From Cellvibrionaceae bacterium (GTDB lineage: Bacteria; Pseudomonadota; Gammaproteobacteria; Pseudomonadales; Cellvibrionaceae), in NCBI GenBank assembly GCA_025800365.1, contig JAOXRT010000152.1:1-38193 (forward strand): a stretch of DNA of 38,193 nucleotides, read 5' to 3'. Positions 23,798 through 31,414 of the stretch are shown piece after piece (position 1 is the stretch's first letter; every line of letters starts with the position of its first letter). The notes beneath the pieces are model-generated. The model made no database searches. It worked only from the letters and a program-made list of their open reading frames with translations, and had not been told where the DNA came from. A program made the position numbers and the translations under genes.

Positions 23798-24601
23798 TTA
23801 GCTCTTTTTATTGCGCAAGTGTTTGCGTCCAGTTACAACAAGTGCAGCTAGCGTTAGCAAAGCGGCGTACCAAGGTAAGGTTGGAACTTGAACCGCTGAG
23901 CCGGAGGTAAGTGCTGAAGCACTAAAGCTCAAACCTGGTATGCTGGCATTCGAAGTCCAGCTGGCATTGCCACCAGGGTAAGTAACTTGGCTCAAGCTGG
24001 GGTTTAGGTTGAAGGGGAGCAGATTGATTGAAGGACGATCACCAAGGAAGTTAACCCTTTGCAGTAGATTACTTTCAAAGGCGTAATTATCCAGAACCAA
24101 TAAGCTAGCTGGGAAATTTACTTGAGTCAGTTGGTTGTTGGCAAAAGTGTAATATCGGATATATTGAACGTTGCTACCGAGCGTGAGGCTGGATATTTGA
24201 TTGTTTTGGAAGGCGTAGTTTTCAATAAATACTACACTGTCAGGTATAACGACGGATGTAAGTTGATTGTCCCTAAAAGCATCGAATCCAATATACGTTA
24301 CCGAATTGGGGATACTTACGCTGGTGATTGCTAGGCTTTCAAAGCCTGAAATATGAGTCACTGGTTTGCCGATTATTTGTGCAGGTATTACCACATCAAG
24401 ACTTGGGCATACTCCGACCGGGCAGCCAATAACTTCGATATAACTTCCATGGTCGGTATAAGAAAACCCAGATACGGGGTCTATTGGCGCAGCTGCGCTG
24501 CTATATTGCGCAATCAACGTTAAGGCTGTGATAAATGATAGCTTTAAAAAAGAAGGTTTAAATTTAAGGAATCTAGCAAGCGGCCAGTTTTTGAACATCA
24601 T
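23798..24601 (-). CDS. secreted BspA-type leucine-rich-repeat protein with C-terminal sorting tail
   Basis: A 267-residue exported protein. The basic N-terminus and hydrophobic LSFITALTLIAQYSSAAA form a signal peptide. Residues 80-190 hold four LRR_5-type repeats of about 23 residues (ITSVSIPNSVTYIGFDAF, LTSVVIPDSVVFIENYAF and similar, each ending in NNQ or a variant). The C-terminus has VPTLPWYAALLTLAALVVTGRKHLRNKK: a PTL-W motif, a membrane helix and a basic tail, like the IPTL-CTERM/PEP-CTERM class of protein-sorting signals. It is probably processed and displayed on the surface. Two adjacent Met codons make the exact start ambiguous by one residue. No sortase gene is in the window. Confidence 0.78.
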   Translation of the reverse strand: MMFKNWPLARFLKFKPSFLKLSFITALTLIAQYSSAAAPIDPVSGFSYTDHGSYIEVIGCPVGVCPSLDVVIPAQIIGKPVTHISGFESLAITSVSIPNSVTYIGFDAFRDNQLTSVVIPDSVVFIENYAFQNNQISSLTLGSNVQYIRYYTFANNQLTQVNFPASLLVLDNYAFESNLLQRVNFLGDRPSINLLPFNLNPSLSQVTYPGGNASWTSNASIPGLSFSASALTSGSAVQVPTLPWYAALLTLAALVVTGRKHLRNKKS

Positions 24602-24834
24602 CTCTTACTACCTATGAGAACAAAGTGGTTGAATTTTGAGGTCGCAGACTAGCAGTGGCTGTTGCCGAGAGGTATCCCGCAGGTGAGGGGGTATTGAGAA
24701 GCGTGGGTCGAATTCAATGCCTTACGTTTAGAAATTTCTATTCAAGCATTAGTCATTTACAGATGTATGTGCCTAAAAGATTCCTGCCACCATTCCAGAT
24801 CAGAAAGAATGTTGGGTCTAGGTCTATTCGCTAT

Positions 24835-25224
24835 CTATCTTGGACGTTTTGTAATAGCTTTATACAAACACAAGAGAAATACGGCTATGGCTAAAAAATC
24901 TATCAAAAAGCCTCGGCCAATCGAGAAATCACCGAATGGCCAAGCCAGTGAAATCGGTGGCGGAAGCTGCAGCCAAGCCCAATCACCGATTGGGCGGAAG
25001 ATTTGTGATGCTGGGGGAATAAGTGCAAACACAAAGCCCCAGCGTATATTTTTCCATATCAAAATAGCCACTGCGGCGGCGCAAAAAATATGGATGTCCG
25101 CGTACAGTGCTATTTGTATAAAGCTTAATGAACTAGCGCCGTTCTGCAGTAAAAAGGACAGTAGTGTATAGGATGCGATCAACGCACACATGACGAAATA
25201 AACGGCGAATGCACGATGTAACAT
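24835..25224 (-). CDS. small membrane protein (129 aa), unknown
   Basis: I do not recognise this protein. It has about four hydrophobic segments (AVYFVMCALIASYTLLSFLL, ALYADIHIFCAAAVAILIW, GFVFALIPPAS and GFLIDFLAIAVFLLCLYKAI) with a short basic C-terminus, so it is an inner-membrane protein. AAAGGAAA lies eight bases before the ATG at 25224, which supports the start. It is encoded just downstream of the M50 protease gene (46-base gap, same strand) and may be part of the GFA-M50 transcript. Confidence 0.68.
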   Translation of the reverse strand: MLHRAFAVYFVMCALIASYTLLSFLLQNGASSLSFIQIALYADIHIFCAAAVAILIWKNIRWGFVFALIPPASQIFRPIGDWAWLQLPPPISLAWPFGDFSIGRGFLIDFLAIAVFLLCLYKAITKRPR

Positions 25225-25270
25225 CTTCGATTTCCTTTAAAACCTGGGCCTTGACTGAGTTTGCAAAAAC

Positions 25271-26365
25271 TTAGGAGTTTAAAACTGCGGTAGCAATTTC
25301 AGAACCCGGCAAGCCATCGCTGGCGATGCTCAAAATAATAAATACGAAAGCCGCTAAGGTAAGCAGGTACCAAGCCAGTGAGAACAAAATGCCATAGCGG
25401 TCCATCGCAGCTACCGTTTGATGTTTAAACTCTCGCCAGCTGAACAGCAAATCCAAGGCACCAATAACAATAAAAAAGCTAAGCAATGCCAAGCCCAGTT
25501 GCAGGCTCAAGGCAAATAGGGCCGCCGAGATAATCATTAAGCCCAAGTAAGGCCAGTATGAACGGCCAGAGAATACCATCGACTTTACAACCTGCCCGCC
25601 ATCTAAGGGCAGCACAGGTAAAAGATTAAACATATTGAGTAGCGCACTTATAGAGGCCAATAAACCAATAAAGTGATTGCCAGTGATTAGATAGGTCACG
25701 TAGCAGGCTGCGCTCATTAACAGACCAAAGCAGGGCCCCATCATGGAGATAAAAACATGTTGCCAATGACTGCTGGCTCTATCGCCAATGGCCATGCCGC
25801 CAACAAATGGAATCAGATAGAAGCCTTTGGTCTTTAAGCCGCTGCGTTTCATGGCCCAGACATGACCATATTCGTGAAAGCACAGCACTAGAATCAATGC
25901 CAAGGCGAACTGCCAGCTAAAAATAATGCTGTAGCCAGCCAGCGCGGTGCCTGCTAGAACAACTTTGATGGTTTTGGCGCTTTTAAATAATTTAAAGGCC
26001 AGCCCGATTAAACCAATTTTACTGTTGCCGCTTGGACGTTCTTGGGGGGCGTGGCCATTAATTTCGTCAACCAAGCTTTCCTCGATATCCACTTGCCCTT
26101 GGTTCAATAGCTCATCTTCATGCAATAGCATAAAACGGCATATATTCTGATCAGAGAAAATCTGGTAGCGCACGACGAGCTTGCCGAGCTCCGGGTGGCC
26201 CAGCTGGTATTCACCATAGCTTTGTAGGCGGCGTTCACTTTGCAGGGCTTCGCCATTGACGAGCAGTGTTTCCAAGCCATCGTTGGAACGCAATAGCTTA
26301 AAGTTTAAATCTTCATGGCTTAGCTCAAAAATTAAGCTGTGAGTAGGCTTCTCTGTCTCGTTCAT
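25271..26365 (-). CDS. M50 family (site-2-protease-like) membrane metallopeptidase
   Basis: A 364-residue protein. Residues 1-120 form a cytosolic, strand-rich domain without a recognised family. From residue 130 there are about six membrane segments. The zinc site is HEYGH (164-168) in LVLCFHEYGHVWAMKR, with the partner motif NLLPVLPLDGGQ (247-258), where Asp255 is the third ligand. It is therefore likely to cut proteins within the membrane. Its ATG overlaps the stop of the upstream GFA gene by four bases (26362-26365), so the two are translationally coupled. No PDZ domain, unlike RseP; the substrate is unknown. Confidence 0.88.
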   Translation of the reverse strand: MNETEKPTHSLIFELSHEDLNFKLLRSNDGLETLLVNGEALQSERRLQSYGEYQLGHPELGKLVVRYQIFSDQNICRFMLLHEDELLNQGQVDIEESLVDEINGHAPQERPSGNSKIGLIGLAFKLFKSAKTIKVVLAGTALAGYSIIFSWQFALALILVLCFHEYGHVWAMKRSGLKTKGFYLIPFVGGMAIGDRASSHWQHVFISMMGPCFGLLMSAACYVTYLITGNHFIGLLASISALLNMFNLLPVLPLDGGQVVKSMVFSGRSYWPYLGLMIISAALFALSLQLGLALLSFFIVIGALDLLFSWREFKHQTVAAMDRYGILFSLAWYLLTLAAFVFIILSIASDGLPGSEIATAVLNS

Positions 26366-26775
26366 TCACTTTCTTCAATTTGGCTTTTATGTATCAGGCT
26401 AGCGGCATTGGCTTCCCAGTTTTGACCATCAAAGGCCACAATCTTCATCTTGCTAGGGGGTGATTCTAGGCAACGAATATTAACATCCACACCATCCGGA
26501 TTGGACCTGGGAATGTAAAAAGGTTTTATGCCACAGCGCTTGCAGAAATAGTGCTTAGCGACTGCTGTGTTAAAGGTGTAGCAACTCAGCTGATCTTCCC
26601 CGCTGATCAAACGAAAGCGCTGCTTTGGCACTATAAGGTGTAAAAATCCGCTCTTGTGGCAGATGGAACAGTTGCAATCTTCAACTTCTGGAGCATCTGT
26701 GCTGTCGACTTTAAACGTTACGGCACCACAGTGGTAGGACCCAGAATAGGTATTTAGTTCTTTAATTTCAGTCAT
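26362..26775 (-). CDS. GFA (CENP-V/glutathione-dependent formaldehyde-activating-like) protein
   Basis: A 137-residue zinc protein of the GFA fold. The ligand pattern is complete: Cys16 in HCGAVTF, Cys34, Cys36 and Cys39 in CNCSICHKSG, and Cys78 and Cys81 in HYFCKRCGIKPFY. Members were first described as formaldehyde-glutathione condensing enzymes, but many have unknown substrates. The coupling with an M50 protease is unusual and suggests a role other than formaldehyde detoxification. No formaldehyde genes (adhC, fghA) are nearby. Confidence 0.85.
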   Translation of the reverse strand: MTEIKELNTYSGSYHCGAVTFKVDSTDAPEVEDCNCSICHKSGFLHLIVPKQRFRLISGEDQLSCYTFNTAVAKHYFCKRCGIKPFYIPRSNPDGVDVNIRCLESPPSKMKIVAFDGQNWEANAASLIHKSQIEESE

Positions 26776-26963
26776 TTAGCTGGGCTTATCTTAAGGTTTT
26801 TATTCTTGCTTGGATCGAGGGAATATTGATGTTAGTCTAAATATGCTCTCACTTAAGAGTAATCTAAGAATAACGACAGTTCCGCTATCGCTTTAGCCAA
26901 GTCGATTTCACGAAAGTCATTGGCCAGTGCTTTTAAGGTAATAGCGCCTCTAGGAGATAAATT

Positions 26964-27554
26964 ATGGCCCATTTACGCCCACTAGATCGAGAAGAAATGG
27001 ATGATGAGCTGCAGGCTCTTTATCAGCATTATGAGAACACCCGTGGTTTTATGCCAAACAGCATACGTACCATGGCTCGTCGCCCTAATATCGCTAAACG
27101 CTTCGGGGCCTTAAATCAGGCGGTTCTATACGAAGGAACGGTAAGCGAAGAATTGAAGATGTTAGTTTCTTTGATTTCTAGCCAAGCTTCTGGTTGTCGC
27201 TACTGCCAAAGCCATATGGCCAACCTGTCTTCCATTTATAAGGCATCGGACAAAAAGATCGCGGCGGTTTGGGAGTTCGAAAGCAGTGAGCTGTTTAGCG
27301 AGGCTGAACGCGCAGCGCTGCGTTTAGCTTACAAAGCATCGCTATTACCCAATGAAGCCAGTGATGAAGACTTCGCTGAGTTAGCCAAGCATTTTGACGA
27401 GGGGCAGGTGGTTGAAATTGTGGCATCGGTTGCTTTGTTCGGGTTTTTGAATCGTTGGAATGATACTATGTCGACAGAGCTAGAGACTCTTCCAAAGCAG
27501 GTGGCTGAAAGAGCCTTACAAGAAACTGATTGGGAAGTTGGCAAGCATCAGTAG
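26964..27554 (+). CDS. carboxymuconolactone decarboxylase/AhpD-like protein
   Basis: A 196-residue all-helical protein of the CMD/AhpD superfamily. The redox motif CRYCQSH (Cys78, Cys81, His84) in SSQASGCRYCQSHMANL is the AhpD-type CxxCxxxH, so peroxidase or thiol-disulfide chemistry is likelier than lactone decarboxylation. The ELKMLVSLISS helix before it and the late ASVALFGFLNRWNDTM helix are typical of the family. GGAG (26952-26955) precedes the ATG at 26964. It is followed by a marR gene on the same strand after about 160 bases; MarR proteins often sense oxidants or aromatics, but the link is only by position. Confidence 0.87.
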   Translation: MAHLRPLDREEMDDELQALYQHYENTRGFMPNSIRTMARRPNIAKRFGALNQAVLYEGTVSEELKMLVSLISSQASGCRYCQSHMANLSSIYKASDKKIAAVWEFESSELFSEAERAALRLAYKASLLPNEASDEDFAELAKHFDEGQVVEIVASVALFGFLNRWNDTMSTELETLPKQVAERALQETDWEVGKHQ

Positions 27555-27652
27555 AATGGCCAAAGGTAGAGCGACGCCATTTGGCTGTTGGCGTCGTTAG
27601 CTGGATGCTTGCTAATCTTTAGTTAGAATACATATCGTAAAATTAGAACATC

Positions 27653-27694
27653 GTACAAGTACCAGATCGTTTAAAACACCGTGTACAAATACCA
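27653..27694 (+). promoter_or_regulatory. paired direct repeats upstream of marR
   Basis: GTACAAGTACCA (27653-27664) and GTACAAATACCA (27683-27694) match at 11 of 12 bases and begin exactly 30 bases apart, about three helical turns, so they lie on the same DNA face. They end 20 bases before the marR start. Autoregulation is inferred. Confidence 0.6.
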
Positions 27695-27713
27695 ATAGAG
27701 GTAAGGCCGTTAA

Positions 27714-28235
27714 ATGAGTTCGTCGGAAAAAGACAAGCTACCAGAAGCCATGTTGCAAGAGGCGCAGTTAGAAAAAGAGCCAAGCTTGATTCTTAATCAG
27801 TTTTTGCCTTTTCGTTTGGTAAACATCGCTAAGCGAGTGAGTGATACCTACTCTTGGGTGTACAACCGAGAGTTCGGCTTAAGCATTCCTGAGTGGCGGA
27901 TTCTGGCGCGTTTGGGTGAACAGCCAGGCCTCAGCTCAAAACTCATTGGCGAAATCACCTTGATGGATAAATCTAAGGTTTCTCGCGGTGTTAAACAGTT
28001 AGAAGATAAGGGCTTGCTGGTAAAAAATAAGGATCAGCAAGATAATCGAGTTTACTACCTTTCTTTAACTGAAGCGGGGCAGCAGCTCTACCACTCTATT
28101 GTACCGACGGCGCTGGATTGGGAGGCAGAGCTGCTTCAGGCTTTAGATGTTTCTGAATATCGAGATCTATTCAGAGTCTTAGAAAAGCTTGATCGTCGAC
28201 TAGAAGATATGGCCGATAAAAAGTCAGAATCATAA
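27714..28235 (+). CDS. MarR-family transcriptional regulator
   Basis: A 173-residue winged-helix regulator with a 35-residue N-terminal extension. The DNA-binding core is clear: LSIPEWRILARLGEQPGLSSKLIGEITLMDKSKVSRGVKQLEDKGLLVKNKDQQDNRVYYLSLTEAG (described by its ends, residues about 58-124), with the recognition helix at DKSKVSRGVKQL and the wing QDNRVYYLSLT. The ligand is unknown. Paired direct repeats lie just upstream. Its last six bases overlap the convergent kelch gene. Confidence 0.9.
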   Translation: MSSSEKDKLPEAMLQEAQLEKEPSLILNQFLPFRLVNIAKRVSDTYSWVYNREFGLSIPEWRILARLGEQPGLSSKLIGEITLMDKSKVSRGVKQLEDKGLLVKNKDQQDNRVYYLSLTEAGQQLYHSIVPTALDWEAELLQALDVSEYRDLFRVLEKLDRRLEDMADKKSES

Positions 28236-29234
28236 ACGAAATACTTCATTGAGATTACTGGTTCCGTCTCCACTTGGACCAATAGCACCGCCAATAACAT
28301 AAATATCGTTTTCAAAACGGCCGGCGCCAAGTCCATGTCGTGGTGTCGGCATATCAGGAAGGGCGGTCCAGCTATCCTGGCTTAGTGAATAACGCCAGAC
28401 TTCTTTAAAAACCTTCGCTTGCGAGATAAAGATCTCACCCCCAAAAACAATAATGCCGTCATCGACAGCTACGCAGGCGCTGCCAGCCTGAGGCAGGGGT
28501 AGCGGCGTAGCCTCGCGCCATTTGCCGCTGGCGAGATCAAATATCTCAGTATTGGCTAAATTCCCCTTGGCGGTTCGGCCCCCGGTGATGATTAATTGTT
28601 CACCCACCCAGGCTCCTGTCGCACTGTTTCGAGCGGTAGGAATCGGAGCTAGCTCCTGCCACTGCATATCTTTGGGTGACCAGCGATAGTGTTGACGAAT
28701 TTCATGGTGATCGCTGCGCTTATTATTGGCTGTGGCCTTGGGTGTTTGGCCTGTCACCCAGTGAATCGCACCGTCTGGTGCTTGGGTTAAAACACCTTCC
28801 GCCAGTGGCATTGGTAGGGTATCGATTTCAAGCCATTTTCCTTTAATCAGCTCGTAAACTTTATCTTGCATGCGCCAAATATGAGTATAGCCACCATGAA
28901 AGCCTCCAAAAAGAAACAGTCTTTCCCCATTGCTCACTAGGGTAGCGTGGTGCATAGCTTGAGGGAGTTCGGCTTCTTCACGCCATTGATTCGCTGCGGG
29001 GTCAAAGCTGTAGCAAGCTTTACTAAAGTAGGGCACACCCAACTTCGATGCAATGCCGCCGGCGACGTAAAAGCGCCCTTGGTGGACTGTTGGGTAAATT
29101 TCTTGGATGTTAATAGGTAATGCTGCTGCAGGGGCTAGCCACTGACCTTGTGGTGAGGCTTTTGCTGCTTGTATAAGTGGGTGAAAGCTCAGAATGCTGG
29201 CTGCGGAGCTCAGTACAAAGGTGCGTCGATTCAT
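28230..29234 (-). CDS. Tat-exported kelch-repeat (galactose-oxidase-like beta-propeller) protein
   Basis: A 334-residue exported protein. MNRRTFVLSSAASILSFHPLIQAAKA is a twin-arginine-type signal (RRTFV), so it is probably folded before export. Six kelch blades are marked by GG turns: YVAGGIASK, LFLFGGFHGG, IHWVTGQ (degenerate), LIITGGRTAKG, IIVFGGEIF and IYVIGGAIGPSG, with Trp-x-x-hydrophobic-x-x-P strands between (WRE..LPQAM, WLEIDTLPMP, WREATPLPLP, WTALPDMPTP). Kelch propellers bind ligands or carbohydrates; no oxidase residues are evident. I preferred the ATG at 29234 (twin Arg at residues 3-4) to one at 29246. Neither has a good ribosome site. Confidence 0.85.
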   Translation of the reverse strand: MNRRTFVLSSAASILSFHPLIQAAKASPQGQWLAPAAALPINIQEIYPTVHQGRFYVAGGIASKLGVPYFSKACYSFDPAANQWREEAELPQAMHHATLVSNGERLFLFGGFHGGYTHIWRMQDKVYELIKGKWLEIDTLPMPLAEGVLTQAPDGAIHWVTGQTPKATANNKRSDHHEIRQHYRWSPKDMQWQELAPIPTARNSATGAWVGEQLIITGGRTAKGNLANTEIFDLASGKWREATPLPLPQAGSACVAVDDGIIVFGGEIFISQAKVFKEVWRYSLSQDSWTALPDMPTPRHGLGAGRFENDIYVIGGAIGPSGDGTSNLNEVFRL

Positions 29235-29314
29235 GGGGCTGACCATTGTTATTTATTATGGTCATTGATTATCTATGAAGCGCAAAAATATGCAAAGGGA
29301 CGGAAGGCAAGAAG

Positions 29315-29354
29315 TATTGATCGTGAGGCAAAATGAAATACCTCACGATCAATA
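29315..29354 (-). terminator. 14-bp hairpin after mipA
   Basis: TATTGATCGTGAGG (29315-29328) and CCTCACGATCAATA (29341-29354) are perfect complements with a 12-base loop. On the minus strand it lies 17 bases after the mipA stop and is followed by CTTCTT. It probably separates mipA from the kelch gene. Confidence 0.72.
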
Positions 29355-29370
29355 TCTTTAAAAGGACAAA

Positions 29371-30147
29371 TTAGAAGTTGTAGTTTACACCGACTGTTCC
29401 GTAGTAGATGTTTTTATCTTCAATAATCGGGCTATCGGTAATGCCACTGCCTAAGCGGCTGTAGCCAGTATTAAAGGTAAAGTCCCAGTTTTTGTTAAAG
29501 CTGTAGCGGCCGCTAACCCCAGTGTTAAAGCTAAAACTGCTATCGGCCTTGTATAATGCACGGCTATCAGTCACTTCATTGGCGCGAACACCAAAGTGAT
29601 GGTCGGCTTTATCATCACTAATCCAGCTAACACCGGCATAGGGGTTGATATGCCAATCGCCATATTCCATATCAAAGATATATTCAATCTCGGCGGTTTG
29701 ACCTTTATGGGTATTGCTAACATCATTTAGCGCGGTAAAGCGTAAACGTCCCATATCGCTTGTGTGATTGATGTAGATGCCTGCTTCAACTGCAATATCG
29801 CGTTCACGTAAGCCGGCAAGCTTAGGGTTTGAGCGAAACTCCTTGGCATCATGTAAAAAAGAGCCGTCACCGCGAACAATCAAGCCGCCACTCCACTCAC
29901 TACGAGTGAATAAATTTAGGCCCAGTCCTTTTTCATTAAAGAAGAAACGCTCACCATTGTAACGAATGCGTGGGATAACAATCGTTTCATTATCTTCACC
30001 GGCATATGGGTTATTAATGGCGCCAGCACCGATGCCGACTACCCAAGTATTATCCGCTTGTCCTGGGTCAACCGCATCCTTTGCTTCAAGATTGCTGGCC
30101 AATAGTACACAAGCGGTTAGTGTTCCAAGTTTAGCTAAGTTTTTCAT
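29371..30147 (-). CDS. MipA/OmpV-family outer-membrane protein
   Basis: A 258-residue protein with a signal peptide (LGTLTACVLLASNLEAK). A barrel with many short alternating strands ends in aromatic residues (final YNF), the outer-membrane insertion signal. The opening VVGIGAGAINNPYAGEDNETIVIPRIRYNGERFFF is the classic MipA start. MipA relatives act as scaffolds for murein synthesis or as stress-induced porin-like proteins; several are induced by two-component systems that sense antimicrobial peptides or metals. GAGGA precedes the ATG by four bases. A 14-base motif 86 bases upstream is shared with the promoter region of the PepSY-regulator-kinase operon. Confidence 0.87.
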   Translation of the reverse strand: MKNLAKLGTLTACVLLASNLEAKDAVDPGQADNTWVVGIGAGAINNPYAGEDNETIVIPRIRYNGERFFFNEKGLGLNLFTRSEWSGGLIVRGDGSFLHDAKEFRSNPKLAGLRERDIAVEAGIYINHTSDMGRLRFTALNDVSNTHKGQTAEIEYIFDMEYGDWHINPYAGVSWISDDKADHHFGVRANEVTDSRALYKADSSFSFNTGVSGRYSFNKNWDFTFNTGYSRLGSGITDSPIIEDKNIYYGTVGVNYNF

Positions 30148-30232
30148 ACAGTCCTCACTGGTTGAATGTCATGTGTTTGTTTATGTGAGGTACTTTAAGT
30201 GACTTAACTAAACCCAAAATTAATTTTTTCTG

Positions 30233-30246
30233 AATGAAACATTAAC
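30233..30246. promoter_or_regulatory. shared 14-bp motif upstream of mipA
   Basis: AATGAAACATTAAC. The same 14 bases occur at 34145-34158, upstream of the PepSY-response regulator operon, at nearly the same distance from the start codon (86 versus 89 bases). It is the best candidate binding site of the OmpR-type regulator at 32778-33458. Confidence 0.7.
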
Positions 30247-30399
30247 GAGTATAGAAAGCTATTGGTTTGTTGATGATTTTCAGGGAAACTCTGTTAAATG
30301 AAGGTTAACAGCAAGGTGCTTCTTGAGTGCAATCCGCGTATTGCGGATTTCGATTTTGTCATTCCTGGCTTATTACGTATGGGCAATTTTAATTTCAGG

Positions 30400-30420
30400 C
30401 TTCGAGCTTCGAGCTTCGAG
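30400..30420 (+). repeat. tandem heptamer CTTCGAG x3
   Basis: CTTCGAG is repeated three times without gaps at 30400-30406, 30407-30413 and 30414-30420. Such units vary by slippage; no function is apparent. Confidence 0.85.
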
Positions 30421-30454
30421 TAATTACAGCTCATTATAAAACTCATGGGAGTAA

Positions 30455-30560
30455 GGCTCTAGCTTGGAGGAGTGATTTGTAGTGACTAGGCTCCTGGATG
30501 GAACGGGTTGCTGCATGGACGCAGCGTTGGAACGGAAAAGCACTCCTCCAAGCTAGAGCC
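30455..30560 (-). repeat. MITE-like palindromic element, copy 2 (106 bp)
   Basis: Terminal inverted repeats CTAGCTTGGAGGAGTG (30459-30474) and CACTCCTCCAAGCTAG (30541-30556) are perfect. Its reverse complement matches copy 1 at 13459-13566, including the CCAACGCTGC-TCCATGCAGC core and the CATCCAGGAGCCTAGTC block. The opposite orientation and different genes on both sides show a dispersed repeat. Confidence 0.85.
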
Positions 30561-30736
30561 TGGTAACGAAGCGCTAGCTCTAAACTTTAGACTCTGTTCA
30601 CAAGGTTGTATCCCAGTCGTATCGGTATCATGCCGTGTGATTTTAACTAAACAAGCAGTTAAAGGTTTATTCAAAGTCCTTCCGAAAAGCTAGATTACTC
30701 ACAGTCGACAAATATGAAATTTCGTTTTTATTAACT

Positions 30737-31099
30737 CTAAAGGCTTGTCGACTTTTCTTCTTCAGCTTTGTTGTTTTTTATTGGCACCTGATAGCACTGC
30801 ACACGGTTTGTTCTAGGCGAATAAAGCACTACATAAGGAACAGCCGGATTCAACAAACTTACCGCCCAGTTACTAAAGCTGGTTTCAGTGCTTACATAGT
30901 TCCAAGCTTTTCCTCGACATACCTCGGAAAGATTCAGTGGGGCGCTAAGTTCAATCAAGCCATTCACAGTGGTGTGATGCCAGCGACTTTCTTCCTGGGT
31001 ATTGCCTTCCTGTTCATATTGCACAAAGTTAATACGGCTACAGGCGCTTAATAAAGTGCTTGCAGCTAGCAGCAGCGCTATCGACTTAAGCTTCTTCAT
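30737..31099 (-). CDS. Bor-like lipoprotein, copy 2
   Basis: A 120-residue lipoprotein precursor. MKKLKSIALLLAASTLLSAC ends in an LSAC lipobox. The mature region shares spacing and words with the Bor-like protein encoded just upstream: an EVCRG/EVCDG cysteine, then VLYSPRTNRVQCY against IYSPRTAKVWCRY, suggesting tandem duplication and a conserved disulfide. Bor of phage lambda is an outer-membrane lipoprotein tied to serum survival. This copy has a longer middle section. I started at the ATG at 31099, inside the 3' end of the upstream gene (14-base overlap). Confidence 0.72.
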   Translation of the reverse strand: MKKLKSIALLLAASTLLSACSRINFVQYEQEGNTQEESRWHHTTVNGLIELSAPLNLSEVCRGKAWNYVSTETSFSNWAVSLLNPAVPYVVLYSPRTNRVQCYQVPIKNNKAEEEKSTSL

Positions 31100-31400
31100 A
31101 ACGGCACCATACTTTCGCTGTTCTTGGTGAGTAAATAAATAGCGTAATAATATTGAGTAAGTAATCATTACTGGAGATCACGGTTTGCATCTGTTCGATT
31201 TCAGCGCCATCGCAAACTTCATTGACATCTACCGTGTGCTCACCGATTAGACCAAATAAATAAAAGGGTTTGCTGTCGACATAACTAGGATCGGTATGTA
31301 ACTTTTCGCCGCCATTGGGGCGGATGGTTACACTGGTACATGCGCTAATACTGATAAGGCAGGCTAAACTGATAATCCTTTGCCATACTCTTCTATCCAC
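31086..31400 (-). CDS. Bor-family lipoprotein, copy 1
   Basis: A 104-residue lipoprotein precursor. The start is GTG at 31400: GGAGGG (31407-31412) lies six bases before it, and translation then opens with VDRRVWQRIISLACLISISAC, a proper lipoprotein signal with ISAC. An ATG 72 bases upstream would lie inside the kinase gene and add a non-signal extension. The mature part matches lambda Bor in order: FYLFGLIGEHTVDVNEVCDGAEIEQMQT, then LNIITLFIYSPRTAKVWCRY (Bor has KTVDAAKICGGAENVVKTET and GFITLGIYTPLEARVYC). It begins 14 bases after the kinase stop, so it belongs to the two-component operon. Confidence 0.8.
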   Translation of the reverse strand: MDRRVWQRIISLACLISISACTSVTIRPNGGEKLHTDPSYVDSKPFYLFGLIGEHTVDVNEVCDGAEIEQMQTVISSNDYLLNIITLFIYSPRTAKVWCRYEEA

Positions 31401-31414
31401 TTGAAACCCTCCAA

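Larger units (their letters stand above)
30148..30736. other. gene-free stretch between mipA and the Bor-like lipoproteins
   Basis: Besides the regulator motif and the palindromic element, this 589-base stretch holds a 7-7-7 inverted repeat CTGTTAA/TTAACAG (30291-30311), a hairpin AATCCGC/GCGGATT (30331-30349) followed by TCGATTTTG, and a short tandem heptamer (30400-30420). No ORF in it is protein-like, and no tRNA was seen. Confidence 0.55.

Noticed and set aside
24655-25171. Open frames on the plus strand opposite the small membrane protein gene
   Set aside because: They are shadows: the minus-strand gene has a good ribosome site and clear membrane helices, while the plus-strand frames have neither.
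30486-30693. Two overlapping open frames of about 60 codons on opposite strands
   Set aside because: Both lie in or next to the palindromic repeat, have no ribosome site and do not look like proteins.
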